NCBI GenBank assembly: GCA_963575745.1
Contig: CAUYUJ010019917.1
Location: 1 to 64,000 of the forward strand
Reading direction: 5' to 3'
From: Prorocentrum cordatum
Taxonomy: Eukaryota; Sar; Dinophyceae; Prorocentrales; Prorocentraceae
DNA length: 64,000 bases
Position numbers and translations under genes: made by a program. Below, piece after piece: positions 21,720 to 34,234 of this stretch. Position 1 is the stretch's first letter. Every line of letters begins with the position of its first letter. Below the pieces are notes generated by a model. The model had not been told where the DNA came from. It saw only the letters and a program-made list of their open reading frames with translations, and searched no databases.

Positions 21720-22300
21720 AGAGATAACCAGGTGAATTAAACACCGGGTTAGTTGAGCAGGGTGATAGAAACCCTGGGTGAGTTAGGCCAGGTGAAATCG
21801 GGCACCGGGTGAGTCAGGCGGGGTGAGACCAGCACCGGGTGAGTTAGGGACGGATAAATTAGGCACTGGGTGAGTTAGGCACCCGACGAGTTCAGCACTG
21901 TGTGGATCAAGCACCGGGTGAGTTAAGCAGCGGGTGACGTAGGCAACGGGTGACGTAGACGCTGGGTGAATTGAGCATCGGGTGAGATAGGCACAAGGTG
22001 AGTTAGGCACTGGGTGAGATTGGCGCAGGGTGAATCAGGAACCGCGTGAGTTAAGCACTGGGTGAGTTAGGCACAAGGTGAGCTATAGCGCACCACGTGA
22101 GTTAGGCACCCAGTGAATTAGGCACCGGGTAAATAAGGCGCCGGGTGAGATAGACTCTGATTGAGTTAGGCACTGGGTGAGTTATGCACAGGGTGAGTTA
22201 AGCACCGGGTGTGGCTCCGGGCGAGGTTGGCACTGGGTGAATTACGCACCGGGTGAGTGATGCACTGGGTGGGGTAAGCACCAAATGAGTTAGGCAACGG
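21720..22300. repeat. ~20-bp tandem repeat, consensus GGCACCGGGTGAGTTAG
   Basis: Nearly 30 degenerate units of about 17-22 bp. A decayed extension of the same unit appears at 23225-23350, separated by unrelated sequence that includes a TCC tract (22609-22770). Confidence 0.8.
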
Positions 22301-23359
22301 AGCAACCAGCTTTTAGACCGCCTCTCCTGCCTGTGCCACTACGGCAGTTTCTCTTCCACCGTGGGTTACCCTGTTCTGCAAGACAGCTAAGTTTTGTAAT
22401 GCGTCCTATTCTTGCGTCCGTCTGGGCGTTTTCACCGACTCCTTCCACGATGCCTCCTAGAGGCTCCCAGGGCTCCCAACAGGCTCCCAAGAGAGCCCAT
22501 AGAGGGTTCCAAGAGGGCCCCAAGACCTTCCACATCAGCCCCTCGAGGATTCCAATATCCTTCCAAAGAGTCCCAAGAGGGCTCCAAGAGGCGATGTTAA
22601 GGGCTCAGTCCTCGTCATCGTTGTCCTCTTCCTCCTCCTCGTCATTGCCCTCGTCGTCTTCCTTTCCTTTTCATCATATTCCTCGTCATCGCGGTGGTGG
22701 TCGTCGTCGTCGTCCTCCTCCTCCTCCTCCTCCTCCTTCTCCTCCTCCTCCTCCTTCTCTCGCCCGAGCGTGGGGTCCAAGGATGGCCCCAAGAGGCCCT
22801 CCAAGGCCACCCCCTTGCTCCCTTGCTCCCAGAGATCTATCTGTTCACCCTGGTTGCCCGCACTAAATCATCATATGTGTTTTTTCATCCCTTTTCCCGT
22901 CGACTCTCCGGAGCAAGGTTTTCGAATGGGCTGGTGGCGGTAGTACGCGAAACGTGAAGAATGTGATCTTCAGCGCGGGTTCGGGGTGCTTTCCAAAACA
23001 AAGGCGTTCTGCAGCGCCTCCTTCTCTTGTGCCGGTGCGGGCGTATCGTCTGCAGCGTTGTCCTCGAGTCGCCTGGGCTCGTCTCCACAACGGCGGTTCT
23101 TTCTAGAGCGTCTCGTCCTTATGCGAGCCGGCGCTTTCTTCTCAATTCTGGGTTTATTTGCACGTTCTCAAAATCAGCGGCATTTCGCAGCGCCTCTTCC
23201 ACAAGTGTCGGTGTCGGCGTTTCCGCTGAAGCGCCCGGTTAGTTAGGCGCAGGGTGAGTTTCGCGCCAGTTGAGTGCGGCCGAGTGAGTTCGGCACCAAG
23301 TGTGTTCAGATCAGGGTGCGTTTGGCACAGTGAGGTGGGTGCCGGGTGAGCAGGGTTAG

Positions 23360-24840
23360 CACTAACCCTCTTGTCCCTCCCTCTCTATCTCTCTATACCG
23401 TCCTCTCCTCCTTCCTCCCCCCGTTCTTTCTTGTCAGCTCGAGTTGCTTGCAAGAGGGGTGCTCGCCATGCCAGATTTTTGACAGTTTGAACACTTCCAA
23501 AAAACTCCCAATGTGGTCTCGGTCAATCCAGCCAGCCTTACACAACAACGCAATCGGGAAAAATATCAATGACGGCCAAGAGGGCCCGATAGAGCCCCCG
23601 AGACGCATAACATAGGTGTTCCTAGGAAGGCAGGGGGCGGCGGCGCTTCGCCGTGGGCGTCTTCGATACCTTCCACGTTTATTACCCTTCTACGACGCTT
23701 CTTCACTGAATCACAAGCAAACGCGTGCGGCACTCACTCCAAGTCACGTGCTACTGCGGCGTCCCCGACCTCCAGCTGCGACCGCCCTCCTTCCCTCTTT
23801 CGGACCCCTGCCACAATGCCCTCGAGGAAGTCGGGACAGCCCGAAATGGTCCAATGCCGTTTTCAGAGTGGCCTTTCGATGGGCGGAGAGGGAGCAAGAA
23901 TTCTCAACAATTCTCCCAGCGAGCGTTACGGCTCAATGGTCAGGAGCTCCGCGGCGAGCGCCTTGCTGCTGAGTTTAAGAGGGAACAGGTTTCCTTCGCA
24001 CTATTACTAATTTATTTCGCCTGGGACGAAAAAGATGATGAGAAGGATTCCGCTGATCTGTCACTGTGGCCCCTGGCAGCTCGGGAGCGTTCGAATGCTC
24101 TTGGGCTGTCTGGCTTTGCGCCGCGATCTGCCATTAGCAGCCAGGCAGGTCGCCTGCGCATTGAAACATCGTTTAATCGTTTAGAGATGTCTGCCTGGCA
24201 GCGTCTAAGAGTTTAGCAGCGCTTGGCAACCACCGCTGCACCTCTCGAACGTGATCTCGCATCCGAGAAAACTTGCTCACCAGCCGATGGGTGCCCCGGC
24301 GGCACGTTGGTGCAAAACGTGTGCTGAAACAGTACCACTGGGCCTTCCGCTGGGGAAAATGTACAAGTTCGATTGCTCGTGACATGGTAGCCAGGACTGC
24401 AAACAGCCTGCGCAAGGAGAGTGGCGCGGGGCGCTGCGCAGTATGTTGGGGGAACCTGGAAGTCCTGCGTGGCGACGGAGGCACTGCCACGGATGGCCAA
24501 ATCGGTACATACGTGTGTACACGCGCACAGAGACTGAAAACACGCATCTGCAATCTGCATACACAGTGCCAGTGCACCTCCAGCTTGAGCTCAGAAAGCT
24601 AGGGCCGGCGTCGCCTGCGCCAAACTAGGCAGCACCATGGAGATTGCCTTAAGGGCTGGATAAACGCCACTGCCACCGGGGGCGCAGACACGTGGCTCTT
24701 GGTCGCGATGAACCACAGACGTGACACTGCCCGGCTGAGCAGCACTTCTCTGATGGTCGGCGCTGTCTGTTGTGTGTACTCGTGCGTTCGGCCGATCGTG
24801 TCCGAGGCGCGGCCTCCGGGGCCTCCAGGCCATGGCCATG
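23360..24840. other. No feature recognised
   Basis: Mixed sequence. A 163-codon plus ORF (23725-24216) has ordinary amino-acid composition but no recognisable motif and no supporting context. I cannot call it a gene. Confidence 0.35.
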
Positions 24841-24844
24841 TGGC

Positions 24845-24985
24845 CACTCCTCCTCCTCCTCCTCCTCCTCCTCCTCCTCCTCCTCCTCCTCCTCCTCCTC
24901 CTCCCTCCTTCCCCTCCTCCTCCTCCTCCTGCTCTTCCTCCCCCTCCTCCTCGTCCCCCTCCTCCTCCTCCTCGTCGTCCCCAGA
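24845..24985. repeat. (TCC)n microsatellite
   Basis: A CTC/TCC tract with some CCC and TGC interruptions. Long Ser/Leu/Pro and Glu/Arg frames here are artefacts. Confidence 0.9.
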
Positions 24986-25426
24986 GTGGAGGGCGGAGCA
25001 GGTACGGGGGAGCTGCGCCGACAACTTCCCTCGCTGTGCGCGGAGCACGCGAGACGGAAGAGTCTGGGTGCAACCGCCACGCCATCTCCGCTGTCTACCA
25101 GGAGGTCCCGTCCTCCAGGGCCTGCTCGATGGTCATCTTGCCAGGCAATATTTCCTGCAAATGAGGGGGCAGGTCAGTTTGGACACACTTCTATTTCTGC
25201 TGTGAGTACTACACGTCAACACCCTACGCCTATCGTAAGACTGTGTGCTCGCGGCACTACTGGAGAACATATGCCCAAACGCATGCATGCCTAATTATGG
25301 ACCGACTTCCTCCTGGGCACCCAACTTTTCTCTCATATAGTAGCTCCACATCACCTCCCCCCGTGCTCAACCTCTGGATTCCCGATGCACCCTTCGCGTA
25401 TGTTGCTGCGCTGTCCATATCCCTGC

Positions 25427-25427
<1 letters not shown>

Positions 25428-25457
<30 letters not shown>

Positions 25458-25787
25458 CGCACGATCCTCGTAATCTTCACCCAGATATAGCCACTATGCG
25501 TGCACACAGACACACAGACTTGTAACATCACGAGCACGTGGCATAGATGTGTCCTTGTATGCACATGTAAATGTGTTACTTTATGCTTGTGGTACATGCA
25601 CACATGGGTGTACTGGCGTACCCGTATATACATGTGGATGTGTACGTATGAGTGTATGCGTGTGTATGTATGTACGTGCGGGCGTAAATATGTATATGTA
25701 AGATCTCTCTCTATCCCTCTCTCCCTCCTTCGCTCTCTCTCTCTCTCTCTCTCTCTCCCCCCGCACACACATGCACACCATCCCGCG

Positions 25788-25819
<32 letters not shown>

Positions 25820-25875
25820 ATGTGTATATATCTATATACATATATATAAATGTATATATATATATATATATATAG
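25428..25875. repeat. Cluster of dinucleotide repeats: (TA)n, TG-rich, (CT)n, (TA)n
   Basis: (TA)n at about 25430-25457 and 25855-25874; TG/GTA-rich sequence at 25550-25700; (CT)n at about 25705-25820. 25876-26180 shows nothing recognisable. Confidence 0.85.
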
Positions 25876-26184
25876 AAATGTCGCCTGCTCCCTGGGGCCA
25901 TCGTGTACGCTGAGCGCTGCAAGGTTCTTATCCTTCTTCACCCCCAGTCGTCCAACGGCAAAACAGCTTCGTGGCATGAGCCCCTGGGCTTCTCGATACC
26001 TTTTCTGGGCCCGCCGAACCCCTTGGATCCCTGGCCTACCAGAAGACGAGGCCCCTCCGGCATCCTCGTCGCTACCGAGGGATCAAGCTGCAAGACCCAG
26101 ACCTCCGACTTCGTGATGCTGTTCCTAACGTGAGCCCCAAGAGGTCTAGACCCCCTCTATCAAAGCAGAGCCATGGGCAGAAAC

Positions 26185-26340
26185 AGAACTGTCGACGGTC
26201 CGCGTGGATTTCCTGCATCTGCGCTGGACGCCCCTCCCTGGCGCGCGGAGCGCGCCAGGGGCGGCGCCAGAGGCGCTGCCAGGGGGGCCCATCGCGGATT
26301 CAAGAATCCGCGCGGAGCTCAGAAAATGGATGTTCATGTA
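26185..26340. mobile_element. GC-core foldback element, copy B
   Basis: Contains CCGCGTGGATTTCCTGCATC, TGCGCTGGACGCCCCTCCCT, hairpins GGCGCGCGGAGCGCGCC and GGCGCCAGAGGCGC, and the inverted GATTCAAGAATCCGCGCGGA. The outer arms pair only weakly here. Confidence 0.75.
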
Positions 26341-26554
26341 GGTAGCTCCTGATCCTGATCCTCCTCATACGCGCTCTTCATTGGCCAGGTAGCGCACACG
26401 AGGTCACACCCTTGGCCCCAGCTGCGCCAGAGGAACAAAAGAGGGTGGGAGGGCGGGACAAGCGGCCCCCCCTGTGACCCAAGCAGCCGCGGAGAGCACA
26501 CGGGGAGAAGAGGAGACAGTGAGAAGGATGCACGAAAGTGCGGAGGGAGGCGGC

Positions 26555-27505
26555 AGAGAGACGAACTACGCTTCACGATTTGTGAATCCGCGTTTTCCCC
26601 TTCGATCCCATGGGAACAACCTTCCACCCTGAGCTGATGTTGCCCCCATCGTACTTAAGGACCTCATCACAGAAATAATTTCGAGCACCCGGACCAGTGT
26701 CGAAAAGGTGTCGAACCAGTGTCGAAACAATGTCGGACGAGTGTCTCCCAGGACCCGACACGTGAACTCCCTCGAATTTCGGTACTTCTCTGGTGCTCGA
26801 AATTCTTTCTGGTGATCAAGGCTGAAGTAGGTTGGAACAGCATAACCCTGAGCCATTGTCTGACGGCCCCTGGGCCGGGCAAAGGCCTCCCCCCTGGAGG
26901 CCACGAACTGCCAGAAACCTTCCGCCGGGCTCGTCACGACGCGAGGGAGGGGGCAGAGAGACTAACGACGCGTCACAACTTGTGAATCCGCGTTTTTTCC
27001 TTCGATCCCATGTGGAGAGAGAACACGTTTCACGGGCGCTTGCCTTGGGAACACTCGGCGGCGCGTTTCAAACCGGGGGGTGGGCCCCCCCCCGGCACTC
27101 GGCGCCGTCGATCAAAACCAGGGGGGCTCCCCTTCCCCCCCTAAACCACCACCCCTCCACCCCCGCCACCCCAGGGGGGCGGGGGGTGTTCAAACACCCC
27201 CCCTCCCCCCGTCACGGAAAGGGGGAGGTGGGGGTTTGAACCCCCCACTCCGTCACGGGAGGAGGGGGGGGGGGGGTTCGAATCCCCTCCCCCCCCTCCA
27301 TCCAGGGGGGGGGGGCCCCCCTTCGGATCCCCCCCCCCCTCCATGCAGGAGGGGGGGGGGGGCGGGTTCGGCTCCAACCGCCCCCCCCCTCCAGTCGACC
27401 ACCGAGCCATTGCCTGACGGCCCCTGGGCCGGGCAGGGCCCCCCCCCCCCCCGAGGCCACGAGCTGCCAGCAGACCTCCGCCAGGCTCTCCACACGGTGC
27501 GAGGG
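26555..27505. repeat. Interleaved direct repeats and extreme G/C homopolymer runs
   Basis: 26560-26610 and 26960-27010 share TTGTGAATCCGCGTTTT and CCTTCGATCCCATG. 26851-26945 and 27404-27502 share GAGCCATTG, TGACGGCCCCTGGGCCGGGC and GAGGCCACGA. Between them, 27075-27400 is dominated by runs of 7-14 G or C, a strong G-quadruplex candidate and prone to assembly error. No gene was seen. Confidence 0.65.
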
Positions 27506-27618
27506 CTTCGCGTCAAGACACGCGGGAGCCTCCCGCGCCGTCCCGTGGGCCCCTGCGGGCCGACGCGAGTCGACGCCAGCCGACGCTGATTCGAAGCTCG
27601 TCGACGCTAGTCGACGCT

Positions 27619-27743
27619 AGTCTCCTCCTCCTCCTCCTCCTCCTCCTCCTCCTCCTCCTCCTCCTCCCTCTCCCTCCCTCCTCCTCCTCCTCCTCCTCCT
27701 CCTCCTCCTCCTCCTCCTCCTCCTCCTCCTCCTCCTCCTCCTA
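27619..27743. repeat. (CCT)n microsatellite
   Basis: About 125 bp of TCC/CTC, preceded by four TCGACGC-type units (27560-27615). 27744-28260 has no recognised feature. Confidence 0.9.
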
Positions 27744-28265
27744 ACGCTATCGCATCGACTGCCCAACGCTCATCGACGCGAGTGCACTCCACAGACGGCT
27801 CCCACGATCTGCCACCGAACGAGGGGGTCTGGCGAGGCAGTGTCCTCGAACTTGTACCAGCAATTCTCGCACTGGTTGGCGCTCGGCTTCCTCGGCGCGA
27901 TGAGACCCGCCGCGCGCGGGAGAACGACAGGGCGCACGGCAAAGAGCACAAGAGCGGGGGCCCATGCCCCTGACACGAGTGTGGGGGTTCTGCCCCTCAC
28001 TGCATCCTCCCTCCTCCCTCCTCCGTCCTCCCTCTTTCTTTGCGCGAATCGCCCCTCCTCGGGTTGATGATTGACTGAACTACTCGTTGTAAGGTTGTCC
28101 AAGCGTTTCTACTGCTATGCCTAATGCAGCTGCTCCCATGCGAAATGAGGATGACGCCGTCTCCACGTGCATCACCTTGGCGCCCAACACCTTCCACACT
28201 GCAGGATTCAACCCGTAGAAGAATGATTTATCGCTTTGAGCAGGCGCACATGGTGATACGGATAT

Positions 28266-28308
28266 ACTAGAACCATCGTGCGCGCTTCACGCGCGCATGG
28301 GTTCCAGC
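28266..28308. repeat. 45-bp GC palindrome, copy 1
   Basis: Stem ACTAGAACC with GTGCGCGC, a short loop, then GCGCGC and GGGTTCCAG. It follows GATATA. It belongs to a four-copy family (also 31181, 42932 and 50184). Confidence 0.7.
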
Positions 28309-28369
28309 GCAGACTGGGGAGTCGCTGAACGAGTTTGGACAACCTATCGTGCACAAGCGAGTGACATAG

Positions 28370-28526
28370 TCATACCCATCCTCAGCCTCATCACCATCCC
28401 CGTCCTTACCCTCATACTCCTCCTCATCCGACTTATCGTCATCATAATAATCATGACGCTAATACTCATCATAATCATGAGAATAATCAGCAGCATCATC
28501 ATCATCATCATCATCATCATTATCAG

Positions 28527-28574
<48 letters not shown>

Positions 28575-28990
28575 AATCATCATAATCAGCATCAGCATCA
28601 TAATCATCATCTTCATCAACAGCAGCATCATCAGCATCTCACTCAGCATCATCATCAATCTTATCATCAGTAACATCATCCTCATCAATATTATCATCAG
28701 CAGCATCATAGACAGCATCAACATCATCATATAAATCATCATAATCGGAATCACCGGCACCATCGGCATCGCCATCGTCATCAACTTCAACATCAGCTCA
28801 TCATCGAGAACAAAACAATGCATCATAGACGTCCTTGGCGCAGTGCTGCTAGCCATGCCGTCTCGTCAAACTCACGCATCATCGTCATCACCATCACACC
28901 GTCACCATCACCACCATCACCAGGATTCCTCACCGTCGTCATCGGGAGTATCAGCCTAATCCTCATCCTCGTCCCATCAACGCAGCTACT
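28370..28990. repeat. (ATC)n microsatellite
   Basis: Imperfect ATC/CAT tract (best 28495-28580) giving spurious Ile and Met frames. 28990-29290 is mixed sequence. Confidence 0.85.
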
Positions 28991-29289
28991 CTAATCGTGC
29001 ACATCGTCACTGTCACCGTCGTGCGCATCTTCCTCCTCATCATCACCAGCATGAACATCCACATCGACGTCGTCGTCGGCCCCACGCTCCCGGAAAGGCC
29101 TCCCGGAGCATCCGGCCGACTGCGCGGCTTGGGCAGCTGGGGGGGGCGGCTCCCAGAATCTGTTCGGTCCTCTCGGGGCCCTCTGCTGTCGTTTCGGGAG
29201 CCCTAAGAGTCGTCAGGAGGGCATCTGGAGGCCTGAGAGGCCGGCCCATCGAGAGCGAAAAGGCGAGTTCTTCAGGAACCTGCAAGTTC

Positions 29290-29520
29290 CCCGTAGTTCT
29301 TGAATGATTCTGACGTCCTGTTGGACTCTTGGATGCCTCTTGGAGATATCTTGGACGCCTCTAGGGAGCCTCTTGGTGCCTCAAGGGGGCTTCGCAAGCT
29401 AAGTTGGGGCGCCTTTTGCCCGTCTGACGTTTTCGGAAGCTGTCAAACTGGGCTCTTCGAGATCGCTTAGGTCGTCTTGGGATACACTTAACGGTTCTTG
29501 GATATCTTGGGGCTTTCTCA
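29290..29520. repeat. CCCAAGAGG-family repeat, minus orientation
   Basis: Units such as CTTGGATGCCTCTTGG and CTTGGACGCCTCTAGGG, the complement of the family consensus. Confidence 0.5.
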
Positions 29521-29584
29521 TGCAAGATGGGTTCCCTTCAACAACTTAAAGATCGGCCGCCGGATTGAGGACAACGAGTCAAAA

Positions 29585-30115
29585 CCATCATCAAGGTCAT
29601 GCTGATGACCGCCACCATCATCGTTACCGGCACCATTCTCGACAGCATTCGCATCCTCAGCACCAGCATCGCCACCATCACCGTGTTCATCGTCGACGTC
29701 GTCCTCAGCTGAGATCATCATATCCATGCAACACCATGGGCCGCGTCATCACCACCACCACAATCATCATTGTTAACCGAATCATTCGCATCGGCCTCAC
29801 AACCAGCATCATGACCACCATCATCATCATCGTCATCATCGTCGTCATCATCAGCTGCATCACCATCACCATTACCATCAGTAACACCATCACAACCATC
29901 ATCATCGCAATCACCATTACCATCAGCGCAAACAGCATTCATCATCATCGCCAGCAGCATTATCATTCACATCCTCCTCATCCGTATCAACATCAGCATC
30001 GTCAGCAGCCATCATCAACATCAGCATCAGCATCCGCATCCGCATCAACATCAGCATCAGCATCATCATCATCGTCATCATCATCATCATCATCACCATC
30101 GTCGCCGTGCTCATC
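29585..30115. repeat. (CAT)n microsatellite
   Basis: Interrupted CAT/ATC tract similar to that at 16.1 kb. 30116-31180 has CTC-rich patches (30225-30300) but no gene I can support. Confidence 0.85.
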
Positions 30116-31180
30116 CTCATCATCGCAACCGTCGGGACCTGCCTGGGGATGTCTTGGGGCCGTGAGGGGCGTCTGGGCGGTCCCGAGGGTCGTCTCGAAG
30201 TCATCTCCGGCCGTGTACTCCTCCTCCACCTCCTTCTCCTCCTTCTCCCCCCCATCCCCCTCCTCGTCCTCCTCCGTCTGCCCCTTCTCCGCGCTCGCCC
30301 CCACGCGCGCCCACCTCCTCCTGCTCTCCAACTCCCGCCGGCGCGTCCGCGCACGCGAGGGGGGAGGAAGAGTGAGGAGGCCAAGGGAGATGGCGACGCA
30401 GCAAAAACAGCACGCATGGCACGTCGCCGTTGGGAAGCCATCAGAAGGCCATTGTTGAAAAAGCACCAGGCCTGTAGACAAGAACGAAAAAATCACCCGC
30501 TGACGGGCTACAAAAGGCAGCGCGTCATTCATACTCTTTCTCCCGTCTGGGGCAGACGAACACGGACGCCAGGATATCCCCAAACCTCCGACGCCGCGAC
30601 TTGGTTGGGGGGGGGCCGAGGCCCGCAACGCCACCGCCAAGACCATCGCCAGGAGTCAATACTATTCGTTCGCAGCGGATCTTGTTGCGATCGCTTCTGG
30701 GTCCGGACAAAAGCCCTGGCGGCCGAGATTGTGACAAAGCCGGCCGTCGCAACCATTCACAGTGGTTGCAAGTTTGTGAAGCCCCTCTCACTCATTCCTA
30801 GGCCATCTTGGGACTCTCCCGGGGCCTTCCTGGAGCTATGTTGGGCGATCGCTAGCTTCTTCGAGGCCGCGCAGGCGCAACATTTTGCCGAAGAGCATCG
30901 AGCCACAGAAAAGCACAGCGACCAAATGTGTTGCATCGGCCAGTCCCAACGAGGGAGCGGATGCACAGGTTTCTATGTCTGCCGCGTGTGACTCTGCAGC
31001 TTGACATGCTACATGGTTGATGATGTTCACGCGCGGGAGTTACTGATGTTCTGTACGATTGGTATGTGCCCACGTTGGTACATGATGTGATGTCTGCGCG
31101 GAAGTGTTTATGAGTGGCGCATGCCTGCACATTGCGTGTGTGCACGCTCGCTTTCGATTGTGTAATGTATATGCGTATAT

Positions 31181-31223
31181 ACTAGAACCCACGCGCGCGC
31201 TACGCGCGCGCGTAGGTTCTAGT
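31181..31223. repeat. 45-bp GC palindrome, copy 2
   Basis: ACTAGAACCC then ACGCGCGCGC, loop TA, CGCGCGCGCG, TAGGTTCTAGT. A nearly perfect hairpin directly after TGCGTATAT. Confidence 0.85.
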
Positions 31224-31519
31224 CATAGCTTATCCAGGGCTCTCCGCAACCACTGCCAATCTCTACGGCTGCAAGTGCGAAGAGCCACGGCGGCGCGACT
31301 CCTTCTCCGTGCTGCTCTGCGTTCCTTCCCCGAAGGAGATCGCGCTGGAGGTCTTTGTATGGGTACCTTTTCCTCTTCTGACGCATCTCGAACCAGAGCC
31401 GAGGGGCCCTCCGGATCCTTCACCCACCCACTCCCGCTGCCACGCATGGAAGCGGGACCCGCCGCTCGCATCGACGCTCCTTGACTCGTGCCTGCGCCTC
31501 TTCGAATGCAAGAGAGCCC

Positions 31520-31745
31520 ATAATCGAATCGACGAGTCGGGTCGGCGATCGACATCAAGCGGATCGACGGAACCGGCAGCCGGGTCGGGAAAAAAATCGA
31601 ATCGGCAGACATCGGCAGGCTACTAGGCCCCTCTTGAGAAATCGGATCCCAAATCGGAGTCCAGAGTCGAATCGGACCGGAATCGGAGGCCATCGAGATT
31701 GAATCGGATCGAATCGCAGGAATCGAAGCGGGCCTTGCGAGGGAG
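31520..31745. repeat. AATCGAATCG-rich dispersed element, copy 1
   Basis: Begins AGCCCATAATCGAATCGACG, contains GTCGGCGATCGA, GGATCGACGG and repeated AATCGGA, and ends near GAATCGAAGCGGGCC. It aligns along ~230 bp with 33906-34140 and partly with 37155-37235. Confidence 0.7.
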
Positions 31746-31859
31746 ACAAACAGGCCGAAGTGGCCCCGCGCGCGCGCGCGGAGGCTGGGGGGCCGTGCGG
31801 CGGCGGCAGCGGCGGCCCGCCTCCTCCGGTCGTGGCACTTCATGCACGCGGTGCGGTCT

Positions 31860-32250
31860 TGGACGGGGGCCCTCTCCCTCGTGGCCCCTCCCGCGCCCCC
31901 GCCCCCTCTCCCTCGTCCCCTCCTCCGTCCTGCCCCCTCTTCCTCCCTGTCCATCCTCTCTGGTCTTCCCTCCTGACCCGTCCCCTCCCCTCCTCCTGAC
32001 CTCCGTCCTCCTCCCTCCCGTCCGTTCCATCCCTCCCTCCCTCCTGCCGCTTCTGTCCTCCCTCGGCTCCTCCCCTCCTTCCCCCTTGCTCTTCCTCCTC
32101 TTCCTCCTCCCTCCCCTCCGTCCCTCCCGCATGCCCTCCTCCTCCTCCTCCTCCTTCGCCCATCATCCTTCCTCCTCCTCCTCCTCCTCCGACTCCTCCT
32201 CCTCCTCCTCCTCCGACTCCGACTCCTCCTCCGACTCCCCCCTCCAACCT
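31860..32250. repeat. Pyrimidine-rich CTC/TCC tract
   Basis: Irregular CCCTCC/TCCTCC sequence; the frames are artefacts. 32251-33130 is mixed sequence with no supported gene. Confidence 0.8.
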
Positions 32251-33140
32251 CTTTTGGCCTGCTAGTCTTATTTCTCATGACTCAATCACCTAGCAAGCCG
32301 GCAAGCGCTACGTATGGGAGGATCCATCCGAGTTGAAAACATCAGAGCGACAACAAGAACTACGCTGCGCTCTCCACAGAAGCGTTTTGCGGTCCACCTT
32401 CAAAAATGCGTGGCCGCAGTGGGATGGGGCGCACATTCCTCGCGAAATGTCGGTCTCGCCTCGGCTCTCGCCTCGTCCGTGCTCCGCGAAATGTCCGATT
32501 GGCGCGGCGCACAATTTTCGCAAGACAATGCATCGACACGCGAGCGGACGAAAATGCAGGTTTCGCCATGGCGCCGCGCAGAGTTCAACAGAAAGTGGCG
32601 ATCCAGCACCGGCGTGGCGCATATTTTGCCACTGGCTCGATATTTCGGGCCCCGCACGAGCGGCCGACTTGTCGCCCTCACCCGAACTCCGTGCACGCGT
32701 GGCTTAGATGTGGCGCTCCCGCGTGGGCGCGGCGCATGCTTCGGCCGCCGAACCGCATGACCTCGGCAGCGGCAGCGGGGCCGCGCGATGGCGGACGAAC
32801 TGCTGTCCTCGCCCAAGCGCCTCGCGCTTTGTGAGTGAAGGTGGCGGTGCTGCTTCGGCGCGGCACATGACTCGTCTCCGCCGGGCTCAGCAGGAACGCT
32901 GGCCACTCGAGAAAAGGGGCCCGGGACGGTGACCTGCCTCCGAAGAGGCAGGCCACTGGAACATCAGGAAACAGCAGACGATGCAGGGGAGGGGGTCAGG
33001 AATCGGGAACAAGGGGAGGGTGGGAAGCAAGGGGCAGGGAGGAGGGAGGATGGAAGGTTCAGGAAGGCCTGCCCACCAGGAGCCCTGTAAGTGCAGAGAT
33101 ACATGGCGGACGCGGCGCGTGGGGGGGCGGGAGGGGCGGC

Positions 33141-33410
33141 GAGTCTCCAGAGGTCCCTGGAGGCCCCCAGGTGCAGGGGAACAAACAATGACATAAACAG
33201 AACAATTCGGAGGTCCGCGCGGATGTCTTGGATCTGCGCTGGACCCCCCTCCCTGGCGCGCGGAGCGCGCCAGGGGCGGCGCCGGAGGCGCCGCCAGGGG
33301 GCCCCAGTGCCGATCCGAGAAATCCGCGCGGTTCTCAGGGCTTTTATGTTCATGTCATTGATCGTCCCCCTAGGGTGTCCCTGGGGGTCTCTGGAGGTCC
33401 CCCAAGAGGC
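33141..33410. mobile_element. GC-core foldback element, copy C, with extended arms
   Basis: The core (GGATGTCTTGGATCTGCGCT, GGCGCGCGGAGCGCGCC, GGCGCCGGAGGCGCC, GATCCGAGAAATCCGCGCGG) lies between arms that stay complementary further out: left AATGACATAAACA against right TGTTCATGTCATT, then left CCTGGAGGCCCCCAGG against the right CCTGGGGGTCTCTGGAGG. The outer arms differ from those of copies D and G. Confidence 0.8.
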
Positions 33411-33653
33411 CACGGGGAAGAACTCCGGGAGGCCCGACGGGGCCCCAGCCCGCCAAGACGAGAGCCCCGCGGCGCAGCCCGCGGGCAGCGAGCCTTCGAG
33501 CCCGCAGGAGCACCTGGGAGCAGGAAGGGCGAATCGCCCCAGGGCAGGAGAGTTTTTTCGTCGGCAATGCATGGGCACATCGTGGCGCTGTGCAGAGAAC
33601 GTGAAACAAAGGGCACCCAAAAAGAAGAAGAAATTGAGGCTACGCACTGGGAT

Positions 33654-33692
33654 CTCCTCCTCCTCCTCCTCCTCCTCCTCCTCCTCCTCCTC
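33654..33692. repeat. Short (CTC)n and nearby (GTC)n tracts
   Basis: (CTC)n at 33654-33692 and (GTC)n at about 33788-33830. Confidence 0.85.
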
Positions 33693-33905
33693 GCTTCCTC
33701 CGTTTGGGTGGCGGGGATGACAGGGGAAGGAGGGCCCAAAATCCGCCGACCCTGTTGGCGTGTGGAAGAGACTGTTCCGTTTGACTCGTCGTCGTCGTCG
33801 TCGTCGTCGTGATCGTTGTCGTCGTCGTCGCCTTCGCCGCTCCCCTCTCCTTGCCCTAGGCCCGTCGCCGCTCCCCCCACGTTCACGGGGCCCTCCTCCT
33901 CGAGC

Positions 33906-34140
33906 CCACAATCGAATCGACAAGCCGGCTCGGCGATCGAAATGAGCCGGATCGGCGGAGATCAGCAGCCGAGTCGGGGGAGCAGTCGTGTCGGCAGGCG
34001 TCGGCAGGCTGGTGGGTCTCCGTGGAGAAAAATCGGAACCCGAATCGGAATCCCAAGTCGAATCGAATCTGAGTCGAAAGCCATCGAAATCAAATCGAGT
34101 CGAATCGGAGAAACCGAAGCGAGCCCTGCCAGGGTGCCTC
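33906..34140. repeat. AATCGAATCG-rich dispersed element, copy 2
   Basis: Starts AGCCCACAATCGAATCGACA and ends near GAAACCGAAGCGAGCC. It is homologous to 31520-31745 throughout, including CGGCAGGCT and GAGAAAAATCGGA. Confidence 0.7.
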
Positions 34141-34234
34141 GTCGAAGGCATAGGCAATCGGAGCCCCCTGCTGTTGGCACGATGTCCCCTCCCTGGCCGA
34201 GGAGCCCTTGCCACAAGAGGCCTCCCAGAGGGGG

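Noticed and set aside
9008-27743. Possible CRISPR-like arrays in the regular repeats
   Set aside because: No constant-length repeats with unique spacers; the units are directly tandem micro- or minisatellites in a eukaryotic context.
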